Source: CBIHON01 sp966211965 (GTDB taxonomy: Bacteria > Pseudomonadota > Gammaproteobacteria > Burkholderiales > Burkholderiaceae_D). From it: a stretch of DNA of 14,249 nucleotides. The stretch covers positions 1 through 14,249 of the forward strand of contig CBIHON010000075.1 in assembly GCA_966211965.1 (NCBI GenBank). The letters run 5' to 3'. The notes below the pieces were generated by a model. That model was given only the letters and a program-made list of their open reading frames with translations. It was not told where the DNA came from and made no database searches. This document shows, piece by piece, positions 14,202 through 14,249 of the stretch (the first letter of the stretch is position 1; each line of letters starts with the position of its first letter). Position numbers and translations under genes: made by a program.

Positions 14202-14249
14202 AGCAGTTTCAGCCTGACCGTACACGGCCAATCTTGCGCCTGCGATGCT
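14198..14249. repeat. Second copy of the palindromic repeat family, cut by the window edge
   Basis: Starting at the CTAG that holds the stop codon of the giant gene, 14198-14234 matches the reverse complement of 5895-5930 at 33 of 37 aligned columns, including AGCCTGACCGT and GGCCAATCT. Only the first part lies in the window, so the other inverted end cannot be seen. Confidence 0.8.

Overview
The window reads as chromosome of a moderately GC-rich betaproteobacterium, probably Burkholderiales and perhaps Oxalobacteraceae. This is inferred from the overall gene style (a long PlsB, a YHYH-domain protein next to SodC, a giant FGAQ-repeat surface protein ending in ESGWG modules); no rRNA or other decisive marker is present. 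Most of the DNA is protein-coding.

Left part (1-4975): a small Lys/Ala/Pro-tailed protein of unknown function (195-533) converges on plsB (600-3113, minus), the membrane glycerol-3-phosphate acyltransferase, with a hairpin terminator between them. A roughly 360-bp divergent region then leads to an HNH endonuclease (3478-4041, plus), which converges with 5 bp to spare on an SRAP/YedK abasic-site protein (4047-4724, minus).

Middle (4976-6088): a 121-residue protein with two winged-helix-like halves is followed by about 750 bp with no intact gene. This stretch holds (i) a candidate minus-strand small RNA (about 5450-5343) with a TTGACA promoter, an anti-Shine-Dalgarno-like CU-rich 5' end, a 9-bp closing stem and a T tract; (ii) a possible minus-strand gene remnant; (iii) a 123-bp palindromic repeat with perfect 24-bp terminal inverted repeats, whose relative starts at the right edge of the window; and (iv) directly abutting it, the last codons of a lost GGDEF (diguanylate cyclase) gene. 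It looks like a small genomic scar.

Right part (6089-14249): three minus-strand genes in the order of transcription are a four-repeat protein with a C-terminal YHYH domain, sodC (starting 2 bp after the YHYH stop, so probably translationally coupled) and, 137 bp on, an acetylpolyamine amidohydrolase of the histone-deacetylase superfamily. Divergent from them is a 1217-residue exported protein with ten 85-residue repeats in exact 255-bp register, one fibronectin-III-like domain and two ESGWG modules. The divergent intergenic region carries a dyad, a plausible promoter and a strong RNA hairpin in the leader of the giant gene. The stop codon of the giant gene lies inside the first bases of the second copy of the palindromic repeat.

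No complete new defence or mobile system was identified. The best candidates for something undescribed are the putative small RNA, the palindromic repeat family and the YHYH-SodC surface/periplasm pairing.
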